NCBI GenBank assembly: GCA_004297935.1
Contig: SCRE01000006.1
Coordinates: 248,001 to 312,000 of the forward strand
Origin: Microbacteriaceae bacterium
GTDB taxonomy: Bacteria > Actinomycetota > Actinomycetes > Actinomycetales > Microbacteriaceae
Direction of reading: 5' to 3'
DNA: 64,000 nucleotides
Positions 8,715-17,280 of the stretch are shown here, one piece after another. Within the stretch, counting starts at the first letter, position 1, and every line of letters begins with the position of its first letter. The notes under the pieces are model-generated. The model did no database searches and had not been told where the DNA came from. It saw nothing but the letters and a program-made list of their open reading frames with translations. The translations under genes and the position numbers were made by a program.

Positions 8715-9191
8715 ATGGCACGGGACGAGCAGGCACTGAACGAGTTCGCCGAGCGCTCGGCATCGCTGCTGGCCGGCGCCGGCTTTCCACGGATGCCCGC
8801 GCGCGTGCTCATGATGTTGATGATCTCGGAGAACGGCGGCTTCACGGCCCGGGAGCTCGCCGATCGACTCGAGGCGAGTGCCGCGGCGATCTCGGGTGCC
8901 GTGCGCTACCTGCACACGCTCGCCATGGTGCGCAGGGTCTCGCAGGCCGGCAGCCGCCGCGATCGGTACGAGCTGCCGCAGCACTCCTGGTACACCAAAA
9001 CCCTTACCCAGAGCCGTTACTACGAGGCGTTCAGCGCGATCGTTCCGACCGGGATCGCGGCGGCCGGCGCGCCGGATGATCCGACCGCTCTGCGTCTGCA
9101 GGAGATGGCTGCCTTCTACAGGTTCCTGCAGCGCCGTCTGCCGGAGCTCATGGTCGAGTGGCAGGCGGAGCAGCGCCGGCTCGAACCATGA
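8715..9191 (+). CDS. MarR/GbsR-family transcriptional regulator
   Basis: A 158-residue winged-helix regulator. Residues 30-80 hold the DNA-binding domain (RVLMMLMISENGGFTARELADRLEASAAAISGAVRYL), with the wing at SRRDRYELP. This arrangement (GbsR-like, with AAISGAVRYL as recognition helix) is found next to ABC exporters of this class. The ATG begins 4 nt after the permease stop. It probably represses its own operon at the 6108-6123 palindrome and is released by the exported compound; that pairing is inferred from context. Confidence 0.85.
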   Translation: MARDEQALNEFAERSASLLAGAGFPRMPARVLMMLMISENGGFTARELADRLEASAAAISGAVRYLHTLAMVRRVSQAGSRRDRYELPQHSWYTKTLTQSRYYEAFSAIVPTGIAAAGAPDDPTALRLQEMAAFYRFLQRRLPELMVEWQAEQRRLEP

Positions 9192-9274
9192 CGCGGCATC
9201 GGTCAGGTCTTCCGTGGTCGAGCTGGTGCTGCTGATCGGGTCGGCGACCACGGGATTATCAGGATGCCGTCGCA

Positions 9275-9280
9275 TAGGCT
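9275..9280 (+). promoter_or_regulatory. Candidate -10 hexamer for leaderless M13 peptidase mRNA
   Basis: TAGGCT stands 6 nt before the ATG at 9287, with no Shine-Dalgarno in between. TAGGCT is used the same way before hemA, hemB and the DUF1304 gene in this window. Confidence 0.5.
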
Positions 9281-9286
9281 GGCAGC

Positions 9287-11485
9287 ATGACAGACTCTGC
9301 ACACGCGACCGGCGCCACCGCGTCCGGCAGCGACCACTCCGGCATCGGCGAATCCGGTATCGACGTATCGGAACTCGACCCCGCGATCCGGCCGCAGGAC
9401 GACCTGTTTCGCCATATGAACGGGCGCTGGCTGGAGCGCACGGAGATCCCGGCCGATAAGGCGCGTTACGGCGCGTTTCACGTGCTCGCGGATGAGGCCG
9501 AGTTGGCCGTCCGCACCATCATCGAGGAGTCACAGGACGCCCCGGTCGGCACGGAGCAGCGTAAGATCGGCGACCCCTACGCCAGTTTCATGAACACGGA
9601 CCGCATCGAAAAGCTCGGCGCCGGCCCTATCGCCGGCTCGCTTGCGTTCGTGGACAACGTCGACTCGATTCCGCATCTGCTCACCGTGATCGGCAAACTC
9701 GAGCGGCGCGGCGTGAGCGGGTTCTACCAATTGTTCGTCGACAACGATCCGGGAAATCCGGATCGCTACCTGGTCTTCGCCGAGCAGGGCGGCATCTCGC
9801 TGCCCGACGAGAGCTACTACCGTGAAGAGAAGTTCGCGCGCGTGCGCGCGGCCTACTTGAACCACGTTCAGCGGATGTTCGAACGCGCCGGATTATCGGA
9901 TGCGGCGCGTCGCGCCCAGAACGTGTTCGATCTCGAAACGGAGATCGCCGCGCGGCACTGGGACAACGTGAAGAGCCGCGACAGCGAGAAGACCTACAAC
10001 CTGTTCGCGTGGGCAGAGGCCGTTGCCCTGTTCGCGGGCCGCTCGACGGGGGCGGCGACCCGACTGCGGTCTGGCTCGCCGGTGCTGCACGTCGATCCGC
10101 TGCCAGAGCCTCGCTGGGCTCCAGAGCGTCGATCGGCCCGGGGAATCCCCGTGCTGCCCGGGATGGGCGCATCATCGAGCGCTCCGACCGCTGTGCGCGG
10201 GGCGGGAGTGCCGAGCCGCACCAGCGGGCCGGATCTGAACATCTGGCGCGCTGCGCTCGGCGGTCCGGAACATGCACTGGCTGAAATCGTGCTGCGTCAG
10301 CCGAGTTTCACCGCGGGGCTCGCGGCCTTGTTGACGAAAGATCGTCTCGCGGCCTGGAAAGACTGGTTGGCCTGGCAGGTGATCCACTCCGCCGCGCCGT
10401 ATCTGTCCGGTGAATTCGTCGAGGCCAACTTCGACTTCTACGGGCGGGTACTGACAGGTACGCCGCAGATCCGTGAGCGGTGGAAGCGCGGCGTCTCGCT
10501 CGTCGAAGGTGCGATGGGCCAGGCCGTCGGCCGCGTGTACGTTCAGACGCATTTTCCTCCCGTGGCGAAGCAGCGCATGGACGCGTTGGTCGGCAACCTC
10601 GTCGAGGCCTACCGGCAGAGCATCCGCAAACTGGATTGGATGGGAGCGGAAACCCGGGCCCGCGCCGAGCAGAAGCTGGACAAGTTCACTCCCAAGGTGG
10701 GCTATCCCGATGAGTGGCGCGACTATTCCGCCCTCGAGATCAGCGCGACCGATGTGCTCGGGAATGTGCGGACGGCGGCCTTGTTCGAGTTCAATCGTGA
10801 ACTCGGCAAGATCGGCAAGCCGATCGATCGCGCCGAGTGGTTCATGACACCGCAGACGATCAACGCCTACTACAATCCAGGCTTCAACGAGATCGTCTTT
10901 CCGGCGGCCATGCTGCAGTTCCCCTTCTTCGTGGCGGATCGCGACGACGCGGCCAACTACGGCGCGATCGGCGCCGTGATCGGCCACGAGATCGGCCACG
11001 GCTTCGACGATCAGGGTTCGAAGTACGATGGCGACGGACGCCTGACCGACTGGTGGACCTTCGCCGACCGTGCGGCCTTCGAAGACCGCACGGCAGCATT
11101 GATCGCGCAATACAACGAGCTCGCACCGCGCCAGGTTCCAGACAACCACGTCAACGGCGCGCTGACGATCGGCGAGAACATCGGCGACCTCGGTGGCCTG
11201 GCCATCGCCTGGAAGGCCTACCTGCTGTCGTTGGCGGGCAAGGAACCCCCCGTGATCGACGGTCTCACCGGAGCACAGCGGTTCTTCCTGTCCTGGGCGC
11301 AGGCGTGGCAGCAGAAGGGGCGCGACGAGGAGGTCGTCCGCCTGCTCGCGATCGATCCGCACGCACCGAACGAGTTCCGCTGCAACCAGATCGTGCGCAA
11401 CATCGATGAGTTCTACAGCACCTTCGACGTGACCGAATCGGACGCGCTCTGGCTGGACCCGGCACAGCGGGTCACCATTTGGTGA
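9287..11485 (+). CDS. M13-family zinc metallopeptidase (neprilysin/PepO type) with a low-complexity insert
   Basis: A 732-residue endopeptidase. The zinc site is HEIGH (His567, Glu568, His571) inside GHEIGHGFDDQGSKYD. The third ligand is Glu630 in GENIGDLGG, with Asp634 supporting. NAYYNP upstream and the C-terminal Trp are also family hallmarks. There is no signal peptide, so it is probably cytosolic, as in most actinobacterial members, which are about 650-660 residues long. The excess is a 67-residue Pro/Arg/Ser/Gly-rich stretch at about 250-316, between YNLFAWAEAVALF and LNIWRAALGGPEHA. The segment is in frame and replaces a short loop. Confidence 0.9.
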   Translation: MTDSAHATGATASGSDHSGIGESGIDVSELDPAIRPQDDLFRHMNGRWLERTEIPADKARYGAFHVLADEAELAVRTIIEESQDAPVGTEQRKIGDPYASFMNTDRIEKLGAGPIAGSLAFVDNVDSIPHLLTVIGKLERRGVSGFYQLFVDNDPGNPDRYLVFAEQGGISLPDESYYREEKFARVRAAYLNHVQRMFERAGLSDAARRAQNVFDLETEIAARHWDNVKSRDSEKTYNLFAWAEAVALFAGRSTGAATRLRSGSPVLHVDPLPEPRWAPERRSARGIPVLPGMGASSSAPTAVRGAGVPSRTSGPDLNIWRAALGGPEHALAEIVLRQPSFTAGLAALLTKDRLAAWKDWLAWQVIHSAAPYLSGEFVEANFDFYGRVLTGTPQIRERWKRGVSLVEGAMGQAVGRVYVQTHFPPVAKQRMDALVGNLVEAYRQSIRKLDWMGAETRARAEQKLDKFTPKVGYPDEWRDYSALEISATDVLGNVRTAALFEFNRELGKIGKPIDRAEWFMTPQTINAYYNPGFNEIVFPAAMLQFPFFVADRDDAANYGAIGAVIGHEIGHGFDDQGSKYDGDGRLTDWWTFADRAAFEDRTAALIAQYNELAPRQVPDNHVNGALTIGENIGDLGGLAIAWKAYLLSLAGKEPPVIDGLTGAQRFFLSWAQAWQQKGRDEEVVRLLAIDPHAPNEFRCNQIVRNIDEFYSTFDVTESDALWLDPAQRVTIW

Positions 11486-11516
11486 CGCTCGGTGACGGCC
11501 GTCGTGATGAACCTGT

Positions 11517-11534
11517 GAGTCGGTGTGCCGACTC
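11517..11534 (+). terminator. Small hairpin after the M13 peptidase gene
   Basis: GAGTCGG-TGTG-CCGACTC forms a 7-bp stem with a 4-nt loop, 32 nt after the peptidase stop. A second 6-bp hairpin (GTCACC-ATTT-GGTGAC) covers the stop codon itself. Neither is followed by a T-run, so factor-independent termination is uncertain. Confidence 0.35.
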
Positions 11535-11609
11535 GGGCGTTCACGTGCTTGGATGGTCAGCAGCGGTGCCGCGGACGGGGGAGCGGCAGCACTTACAGAA
11601 TCGTAAGGA

Positions 11610-12530
11610 ATGACCCCAGTGGTGACGACCCCAACTCAGGATGCGCAGCGCCATGCACGGCACGGTACCGTGCGCCATGGCAAGCATCGTGGGGCGGCGC
11701 ACGGTCAGAGCTTCGAACGAGGATTCGCGGTGCTCGGTGATCTCGCCCTGAGCGGTGTGCAGGTGTCTGCCCGCGCAACAGACCTGGCAACGGGCGCTGT
11801 GCTGTTCTCGGTCGACGACCATGTCATCATGCCGACAGCATCGATCGGCAAGATTCTGCTGCTGGTGGAGGTCGCAGCACGCATCGAGTCGCAGCAGGAC
11901 GGCGGTCTGACCATCATCGAGCGCACCGCCCAGGATGCCGTCGGCAATTCCGGAATCTGGCAGCACCTGGCGGCGCCCTCCCTTCCGCTCGCCGATCTTG
12001 CCGCGCTGATCGGGGCGAGCAGTGACAACCTCGCCACCAATGTCCTGCTGCGGCAGGTCGGTTTGGATGCTGTCAGCCGTCGCACCGAGCAACTCGGCCT
12101 CACCCGTACCGCACTGCTCGACCTGGTGCGCGATCACCGGGGGCCGGATGACGCCCCCCAGCTCTCGGTCGGCAGCGCGAACGAACTGACCTGGCTGCTG
12201 TCCGCGCTCGCCCGTGGGGAGATCGTGGACGCAGGCACGAGCCGCAGGGTGATCGCCTGGCTCTCCCTCAACTCCGATCTGTCCATGGTCGCCAGCGCGT
12301 TCGGGCTCGATCCGCTGGCGCACCGGATGGCGGATCACGGCATCATGCTGGTGAACAAGACCGGAACTGACGCCGGTGTGCGCAGCGAGGTCGGTGTCTT
12401 GCGCGGTCCACGCGCCGGGGTCACCTATGCGGTATCGATGTACTTCGACGATTCAGAACTTCAAACCAGACTCTCGGTGCTCGACGGCATGCGCACGGTC
12501 GGTCTCGACTTGCTCGAATACGTTCATTAA
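11610..12530 (+). CDS. Class A beta-lactamase-like serine hydrolase, no signal peptide
   Basis: A 306-residue protein with the three active-site motifs of penicillin-recognising serine enzymes in class A spacing: Ser78-x-x-Lys81 (SIGK), SDN (138-140) and KTG (250-252). No signal peptide or lipobox is present; the N-terminus is a hydrophilic His/Arg-rich 35 residues. It is therefore probably cytosolic, which is unusual for a resistance enzyme. The usual omega-loop ExxLN is not recognisable near residue 165. It may hydrolyse another amide or ester, as many actinobacterial Beta-lactamase2 members do. The start follows a TAAGGA ribosome-binding site. Confidence 0.75.
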   Translation: MTPVVTTPTQDAQRHARHGTVRHGKHRGAAHGQSFERGFAVLGDLALSGVQVSARATDLATGAVLFSVDDHVIMPTASIGKILLLVEVAARIESQQDGGLTIIERTAQDAVGNSGIWQHLAAPSLPLADLAALIGASSDNLATNVLLRQVGLDAVSRRTEQLGLTRTALLDLVRDHRGPDDAPQLSVGSANELTWLLSALARGEIVDAGTSRRVIAWLSLNSDLSMVASAFGLDPLAHRMADHGIMLVNKTGTDAGVRSEVGVLRGPRAGVTYAVSMYFDDSELQTRLSVLDGMRTVGLDLLEYVH

Positions 12531-12674
12531 TTCGCGTCAGGCGATGGTTTTCATCGTAAAACACCGGTTCCACGCACGTAATCGTCCTGATGAGAAATAA
12601 ATGCCAAGTCGTGACCTCAAGGGGTTTCCAGACGACGCATTTGTCCATTACCCTCGCGCATAGCGCAAGAGCGA

Positions 12675-12700
12675 CGCTGCCGGCGCACCAGCCGGCAGCG
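12675..12700 (+). promoter_or_regulatory. Strong 10-bp hairpin in the livK leader
   Basis: CGCTGCCGGC and GCCGGCAGCG are perfect complements separated by a 6-nt loop (GCACCA). The hairpin ends 8 nt before the AAAGGGG ribosome-binding site of livK and has no T-run after it. It may stabilise the 5' end of the message or modulate ribosome access. The surrounding 193-nt gap is otherwise AT-richer than the genes and holds no other clear element. Confidence 0.55.
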
Positions 12701-12723
12701 CTATGGAAACAAAGGGGTACAGG

Positions 12724-13950
12724 ATGGTACGCAAACGTGTGATAGGAGTCGTCGCCGTGGCGGCGTCCGTCGCATTCATCGTGGCAGGATGCGCCAATCA
12801 ACCGTCAACGACGACGGCTTCGACATCCGCTGCAAGCAAGGTCAACCTGCCGGTCATGACATCGATCGACGTGCCGACGGATGCGGTCCTTCCGGCTGGC
12901 GACGGCAGCGCGAAGTGCCCTTCCGGGCTGACCATCGCCTACATCGGTGCTGAAACCGGTCCGAACGCACAGCTCGGCATCAACATCTACAACGGTATTC
13001 AGCTCGCGGTCAACCAGGCGAACAAGGCGAACCCGGGCTGCCAGGTCAACTTCAAGAAGTTCGACACGGAGGGCGACCCGACCAAGGCGACCGGCCCAGT
13101 GACCCAGGCGGTGAACGAGGCGGACATCATCGGTGTCGTCGGCCTGCCGTTCTCCGGCGAGTCGAAGGCCACCGGCAACATCTTCGATCAGGGCGACCTC
13201 GTGCACATCACGCCGTCGGCAACGAACCCGACGCTGACGGACAACGGCTGGAAGACCTTCTTCCGCGGCCTGGGCAACGACTCGGTGCAGGGGCCGGCAG
13301 CCGCAACACTGTTGACCAGCATGTTGAAGCTGAACAAGATCTATGTCGTGCAGGACGACTCGGACTACGGCATCGGCCTCGGCGGCACGACGACGGCAGC
13401 GCTCGGGTCGAAGCTCGTCGGTACGGACAAGGTCACAACCGGCCAGAAGGACTTCTCGGCGGTCGTCTCCAAGATCATCAACGCCAAGCCGGACGCCGTC
13501 TACTACTCCGGTTATTACGCCGAGGCCGCACCGTTCGATCAGCAGCTCGTCGCCAAGGGCTACACGGGTATCTTCGCCGGCCCTGACGGAGTCAAGGACG
13601 ACCAGTTCATCAAGCAGGGCGGAGCCGCGACCAACAACGCGTACTTCACCTGCCCCTGCATCCCCGGTGAACTCATCAAGTCGTTCGCGGATGCCTATGC
13701 CGGTGTCTCCGGCGGCGCTGCCCCCGGGACATACTCCATTGAGGGCTACGACGCGGCGACGATCCTGCTCACCGGCATTGGCAAGGGAAACACGGACCGG
13801 GCCAAGCTGCTCGACTTCGTGAGGAACTACGATGCCAACGGACTGAGCAAGCACTACAAGTGGAACTCGAAGGGTGAGCTCGCAACACCCACAGTGTTTG
13901 CCTACAAGGTGGACAACGGCTCGATCGTGCCGCTCGGCCCGATCAAGTAG
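12724..13950 (+). CDS. livK: Branched-chain amino acid ABC transporter substrate-binding lipoprotein
   Basis: A 408-residue exported lipoprotein. The signal peptide MVRKRVIGVVAVAASVAFIVAGC ends in lipobox VAGC (acylated Cys23), followed by a Ser/Thr/Ala linker. The mature part is a type I periplasmic-binding fold (IAYIGAETGPNAQLGINIYNGIQLAVNQAN; VYYSGYYAEAAPFDQQL; YSIEGYDAATILL). It captures leucine/isoleucine/valine-like ligands or other amides for the downstream LivHMGF; the exact ligand is not readable. The start at 12724 is favoured over the in-frame ATG at 12703 because AAAGGGG lies 8 nt before it. A hairpin precedes and another follows the gene. Confidence 0.9.
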   Translation: MVRKRVIGVVAVAASVAFIVAGCANQPSTTTASTSAASKVNLPVMTSIDVPTDAVLPAGDGSAKCPSGLTIAYIGAETGPNAQLGINIYNGIQLAVNQANKANPGCQVNFKKFDTEGDPTKATGPVTQAVNEADIIGVVGLPFSGESKATGNIFDQGDLVHITPSATNPTLTDNGWKTFFRGLGNDSVQGPAAATLLTSMLKLNKIYVVQDDSDYGIGLGGTTTAALGSKLVGTDKVTTGQKDFSAVVSKIINAKPDAVYYSGYYAEAAPFDQQLVAKGYTGIFAGPDGVKDDQFIKQGGAATNNAYFTCPCIPGELIKSFADAYAGVSGGAAPGTYSIEGYDAATILLTGIGKGNTDRAKLLDFVRNYDANGLSKHYKWNSKGELATPTVFAYKVDNGSIVPLGPIK

Positions 13951-13957
13951 CACCGGC

Positions 13958-13984
13958 GTTGGGGGCGGCAGTGCCGCCCCCAAC
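13958..13984 (+). terminator. Strong hairpin after livK
   Basis: GTTGGGGGCGGC and GCCGCCCCCAAC form a perfect 12-bp stem with a 3-nt loop, 8 nt after the livK stop. There is no T-run, so partial termination or protection of the livK message against 3' decay is more likely than full termination. This would let the binding protein be made in excess over LivHMGF. Confidence 0.65.
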
Positions 13985-14030
13985 ATCTGTGTCACAGCCC
14001 TTCGGATTCGACCATCTCCGTATAGACCGA

Positions 14031-14100
14031 CCTCTGTTTAAGCACCTCTGTTTAAGCCCACCTCTGTTAAAGCCCACCTCTGCTATCACCAATCTCTGTT
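14031..14100 (+). repeat. Degenerate tandem repeat, about 5 x 15-16 bp, in the livK-livH spacer
   Basis: Successive units begin CCTCTGTTTAAG, CCTCTGTTTAAG, CCTCTGTTAAAG, CCTCTGCTATC and ATCTCTGTT, with spacings of 14, 16, 16 and 15 nt. The last unit abuts the livH ATG. The array fills the leader where a ribosome-binding site would be expected, and none is evident. Confidence 0.8.
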
Positions 14101-15156
14101 ATGCCCGACGGCGTCGTCGGGATCGGACCGGCATCGGAACCACATATGCTCCTCACATTTCTGGCGAACGTCCCCATGGACGACAACAGCTGGATCACCT
14201 TCAACGTCCCCAGCCTCATCCAGAACTTCTGGCCCGCGACATTCGACGGGCTCACCTTCGGAGCCATCTATGCGCTCGTTGCGCTCGGCTACACGCTGGT
14301 CTACGGCGTCCTGAGCCTGATCAACTTCGCGCACTCCGAAGTGTTCATCATGGGTTGTTACGGCGTTGTCGTTACTCTCACCGCGCTCGGCTTCGGGCCC
14401 TCGACACCCAACCTGGGCTTCGGCGCAATCCTCGGAGACCTGTTGTTAGCGCTGATCGTCGGCATGATCGCCTCCGCAGCGACCGCCGTCATCGTCGAGC
14501 GTGTCGCATACCGGCCGCTGCGCAAACGCAACGCGCCACGGCTTGCGTTCCTGATCACCGCGATCGGCGCGTCGTTCGCGATCCAGTACACCATCTTCAT
14601 CGTCCGCGGAGCCAACCCGGAGCCCGCCGTCACGATGTTCGTGCCGACGCCGGTCTTCGATATCTTCGGCACGATCGTCGACAGCCAGCAATTGATCATC
14701 ATCATCGCCGCGATCGCGATGATGGTCGTCACAGACCAGATCATCCGGCGCACCCGCACGGGACGCGGCATCCGCGCGGTCGCTCAGGATCCGGACACGG
14801 CGACGCTGATGGGCGTCAACAAGGAACGCATCATCATCATCACCTTCGTGATCGGTGGCATCCTGGCGGGCGCCGCCGCGTTGTTCTACGTGATGAAGGT
14901 TCCGAGCGGCGTGCTCTACAACGGCGGGTTCGTGCTCGGGATCAAGGCATTCGCCGCGGCCGTACTCGGCGGCATCGGCAACGTGCGCGGCGCCCTGCTC
15001 GGTGGGCTGCTGCTCGGGTTGATCGGCAACTACGGGCAGCTCCTGCTCGGCGACTCGCAGTGGACCGATGTCATCGCCTTCATCGTTTTGGTTCTGGTGC
15101 TGCTGGTGCGACCGAGCGGGCTTCTCGGCCAGTCTTTGGGAAGGAGCAGAGCATGA
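14101..15156 (+). CDS. livH: Branched-chain amino acid ABC transporter permease LivH
   Basis: A 351-residue membrane protein with 8 or more hydrophobic segments. Typical LivH stretches are FDGLTFGAIYALVALGYTLVYGVLSLINFAHSEVFI, the EAA-like loop RAVAQDPDTATLMGVN, and AVLGGIGNVRGALLGGLLLG. It forms the membrane channel with LivM. The start is uncertain. The ATG at 14101 directly follows the 15-bp repeats, and ATGs at 14146 and 14176 would begin closer to the first helix. None has a good Shine-Dalgarno. The stop overlaps the livM ATG (ATGA). Confidence 0.88.
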   Translation: MPDGVVGIGPASEPHMLLTFLANVPMDDNSWITFNVPSLIQNFWPATFDGLTFGAIYALVALGYTLVYGVLSLINFAHSEVFIMGCYGVVVTLTALGFGPSTPNLGFGAILGDLLLALIVGMIASAATAVIVERVAYRPLRKRNAPRLAFLITAIGASFAIQYTIFIVRGANPEPAVTMFVPTPVFDIFGTIVDSQQLIIIIAAIAMMVVTDQIIRRTRTGRGIRAVAQDPDTATLMGVNKERIIIITFVIGGILAGAAALFYVMKVPSGVLYNGGFVLGIKAFAAAVLGGIGNVRGALLGGLLLGLIGNYGQLLLGDSQWTDVIAFIVLVLVLLVRPSGLLGQSLGRSRA

Positions 15157-16364
15157 ATTCCGGAGACGACGTGACGGCCATGCCGAGCGCTCGGGCCACC
15201 CAGCAGGTCGACGCGCGCGTGTCGGTCGACAGCCCGCGACGCCTGAAGAAGGGTCGCTGGCGCCGCAAGTGGGACAGCATGCCGCGCTGGCAGCAGTGGC
15301 TCATTCTGCTGATCGTTGTCGCGGCGGCCTATTGGCTTCCGGTCGCGAATCCGTGGCTGATCACCACCGAGCCGGGCAACGACTTTCCGATTGCGTGCTT
15401 CACGATGGCGATCTACGCCCTGGTGGCCGTCGGCCTGAACGTGGTGATCGGATTCGCCGGACTGCTCGACTTGGGCTACATCGCGTTCTTCGCGATCGGA
15501 TCATACACGGCGGCGTTCCTCACCAGCCCCGACTCGTCGTACATCCACATCCCGTATCTGTGGACACTGCCGGCGGCTATCGTCGTCGCAATGACGTTCG
15601 GTGTTGTGCTCGGCCTGCCGGTGCTCCGACTGCGCGGCGACTATCTGGCGATCGTCACGCTCGGCTTCGGTGAGATCATCCGAATCCTGGCCACGATCAT
15701 CCCCGCGGCGAAGGGTCAGGTGGGCTTCCAGAACGTCGGCCGCCCACCCGGCGGAACCACGGCGCATCCGCTGTTCTCGAACTCGAACGGCACGCCGTGG
15801 TACTGGCTGACGCTCACGATCATCATCATCATCCTGTTGCTCGTGGGCAACCTGGAGCGTTCACGGGTCGGCCGCTCCTGGATCGCGATCAGAGAAGACG
15901 AAGACGCAGCCGAGATCATGGGCGTGCCGACCTTCAAGTTCAAGCTCTGGGCATTCGCGATCGGTGCCAGCATCGGCGGCTTGTCCGGCGCCCTGTTCGC
16001 CGGCCAGATCGGCTTCGTGAACAATCAGAAGTTCGACGTGGTCACCTCGATCCTGTTCGTGGCCGCCGTCATCCTCGGTGGCTCCGGCAACAAGGTCGGC
16101 GCTCTGCTCGGTGGCGCGATCGTCGCGTACATCCCGCTGCGCTTCACGGCGATCGCCGACTACAAGTATTGGATCTTCGGCATTGCCCTGGTCATTCTGA
16201 TGATCTTCCGCCCGCAGGGCTTGATCGCGGCCAAGGCTCACCTGCTCACCTATGCGCGCGAAGCTCACAGACGGTTGACCGCGTTGCGACTGGCGCGTGG
16301 GCTGGACGGCAAGATCTCACCGCGCACCGGTTCGATCTCCGCGCAGGAGGTGAAGAATGACTGA
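15153..16364 (+). CDS. livM: Branched-chain amino acid ABC transporter permease LivM
   Basis: A 403-residue membrane protein. After a 45-residue cytosolic Arg-rich N-terminus come multiple transmembrane segments with LivM hallmarks: NVVIGFAGLLDLGYIAFFAIGSYTAA, LRGDYLAIVTLGFGEIIRI, and the coupling loop AIREDEDAAEIMGVPTFKFK. The C-terminal ~35 residues are again hydrophilic. An AAGGAG ribosome-binding site at 15141 serves the ATG, which overlaps livH by 4 nt; the 3' end overlaps livG by 8 nt. It partners LivH. Confidence 0.92.
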   Translation: MNSGDDVTAMPSARATQQVDARVSVDSPRRLKKGRWRRKWDSMPRWQQWLILLIVVAAAYWLPVANPWLITTEPGNDFPIACFTMAIYALVAVGLNVVIGFAGLLDLGYIAFFAIGSYTAAFLTSPDSSYIHIPYLWTLPAAIVVAMTFGVVLGLPVLRLRGDYLAIVTLGFGEIIRILATIIPAAKGQVGFQNVGRPPGGTTAHPLFSNSNGTPWYWLTLTIIIIILLLVGNLERSRVGRSWIAIREDEDAAEIMGVPTFKFKLWAFAIGASIGGLSGALFAGQIGFVNNQKFDVVTSILFVAAVILGGSGNKVGALLGGAIVAYIPLRFTAIADYKYWIFGIALVILMIFRPQGLIAAKAHLLTYAREAHRRLTALRLARGLDGKISPRTGSISAQEVKND

Positions 16365-17280
16365 GTCGGTCGAGGAATCGAGAGCGCGTGAGGCAGTACC
16401 GGCTCCCGAGGCGGACATGACCAAGCCGGACATCGTCAACACTGGCGTGGATCTCGAAGTCGCCGAGGCGGCCGCACCCGAACGAGACATCAGTGTCGAG
16501 ATCGGTGAGGCGCTCGTCGAGGTGAAGAACCTCACGATGAAGTTCGGCGGCCTGGTCGCCATCGACGACATCTCCTTCCAGATCAACCGAGGCGAGATCC
16601 TCGGCCTGATCGGGCCGAACGGCGCGGGCAAGACCACCTGCTTCAACGCGATGACTGGCGTCTACAAGCCGACCAAGGGTGACATCCTGCTCGAGGGCAC
16701 CTCGCTGGTGGGCAAGAAGCAGCACAACATCACCCGGGCGGGTCTGGCGCGCACGTTCCAGAACATCCGCTTGTTCGGCGAGATGACGGCACTCGAGAAC
16801 GTCGTCGTCGGCCTGGATGCCCGGCACAGGACGAGCGTTCCCGGCGCGCTGGTCCGTTCGCGCAGACACTATCGGGAGGAGAGCAGCGCGATCGACCGGG
16901 CGCTCGCCCTGCTCGAGTTCGTCGGCATCGCCGACAGCGCCGAGCAATTGTCCCGGCATCTGCCGTACGGGCACCAGCGCCGACTCGAAATCGCGCGGGC
17001 GCTGGCGACGGACCCGAAGGTGCTGTGCCTCGACGAGCCGGCGGCCGGCTTCAACCCGGCCGAGAAGGACGACCTGATGGACCTCATCCGGGCGATCCGC
17101 GCCGACGGCTACACGGTGCTGCTGATCGAGCACGACATGCGTTTGGTGATGGGCCTCACCGATCGGATCGTCGTGCTGGAGTTCGGAAAGAAGATCGCGG
17201 ATGGGGCGCCTGAGGTCGTTCGAGAAGACCCGCGCGTGATCGCGGCCTACCTGGGAGTTCCCGATGACGAGTTTGCCTGA
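16357..17280 (+). CDS. livG: Branched-chain amino acid ABC transporter ATPase LivG
   Basis: A 307-residue ATPase. Walker A is GPNGAGKTT, the LivG-specific AGLARTFQNIRLFGEMTALENV follows, then the signature LPYGHQRRLEIARALA and Walker B LCLDEPAAGFNPAEK, then IEHDMRLVM. The C-terminus AAYLG is the usual LivG ending. Unusually, about 50 acidic residues (Glu/Ala/Asp rich) precede the ATPase core; family members normally start near VEVKNLTMKFGG. Overlaps both livM and livF, so it is part of one translationally coupled operon. Confidence 0.92.
   Translation: MTESVEESRAREAVPAPEADMTKPDIVNTGVDLEVAEAAAPERDISVEIGEALVEVKNLTMKFGGLVAIDDISFQINRGEILGLIGPNGAGKTTCFNAMTGVYKPTKGDILLEGTSLVGKKQHNITRAGLARTFQNIRLFGEMTALENVVVGLDARHRTSVPGALVRSRRHYREESSAIDRALALLEFVGIADSAEQLSRHLPYGHQRRLEIARALATDPKVLCLDEPAAGFNPAEKDDLMDLIRAIRADGYTVLLIEHDMRLVMGLTDRIVVLEFGKKIADGAPEVVREDPRVIAAYLGVPDDEFA

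Noticed and set aside
13959-15152. In-frame extension of livM back through livH and the repeat array
   Set aside because: The extension is an out-of-frame reading of livH. The livM ATG at 15153 has AAGGAG and an ATGA overlap with livH.
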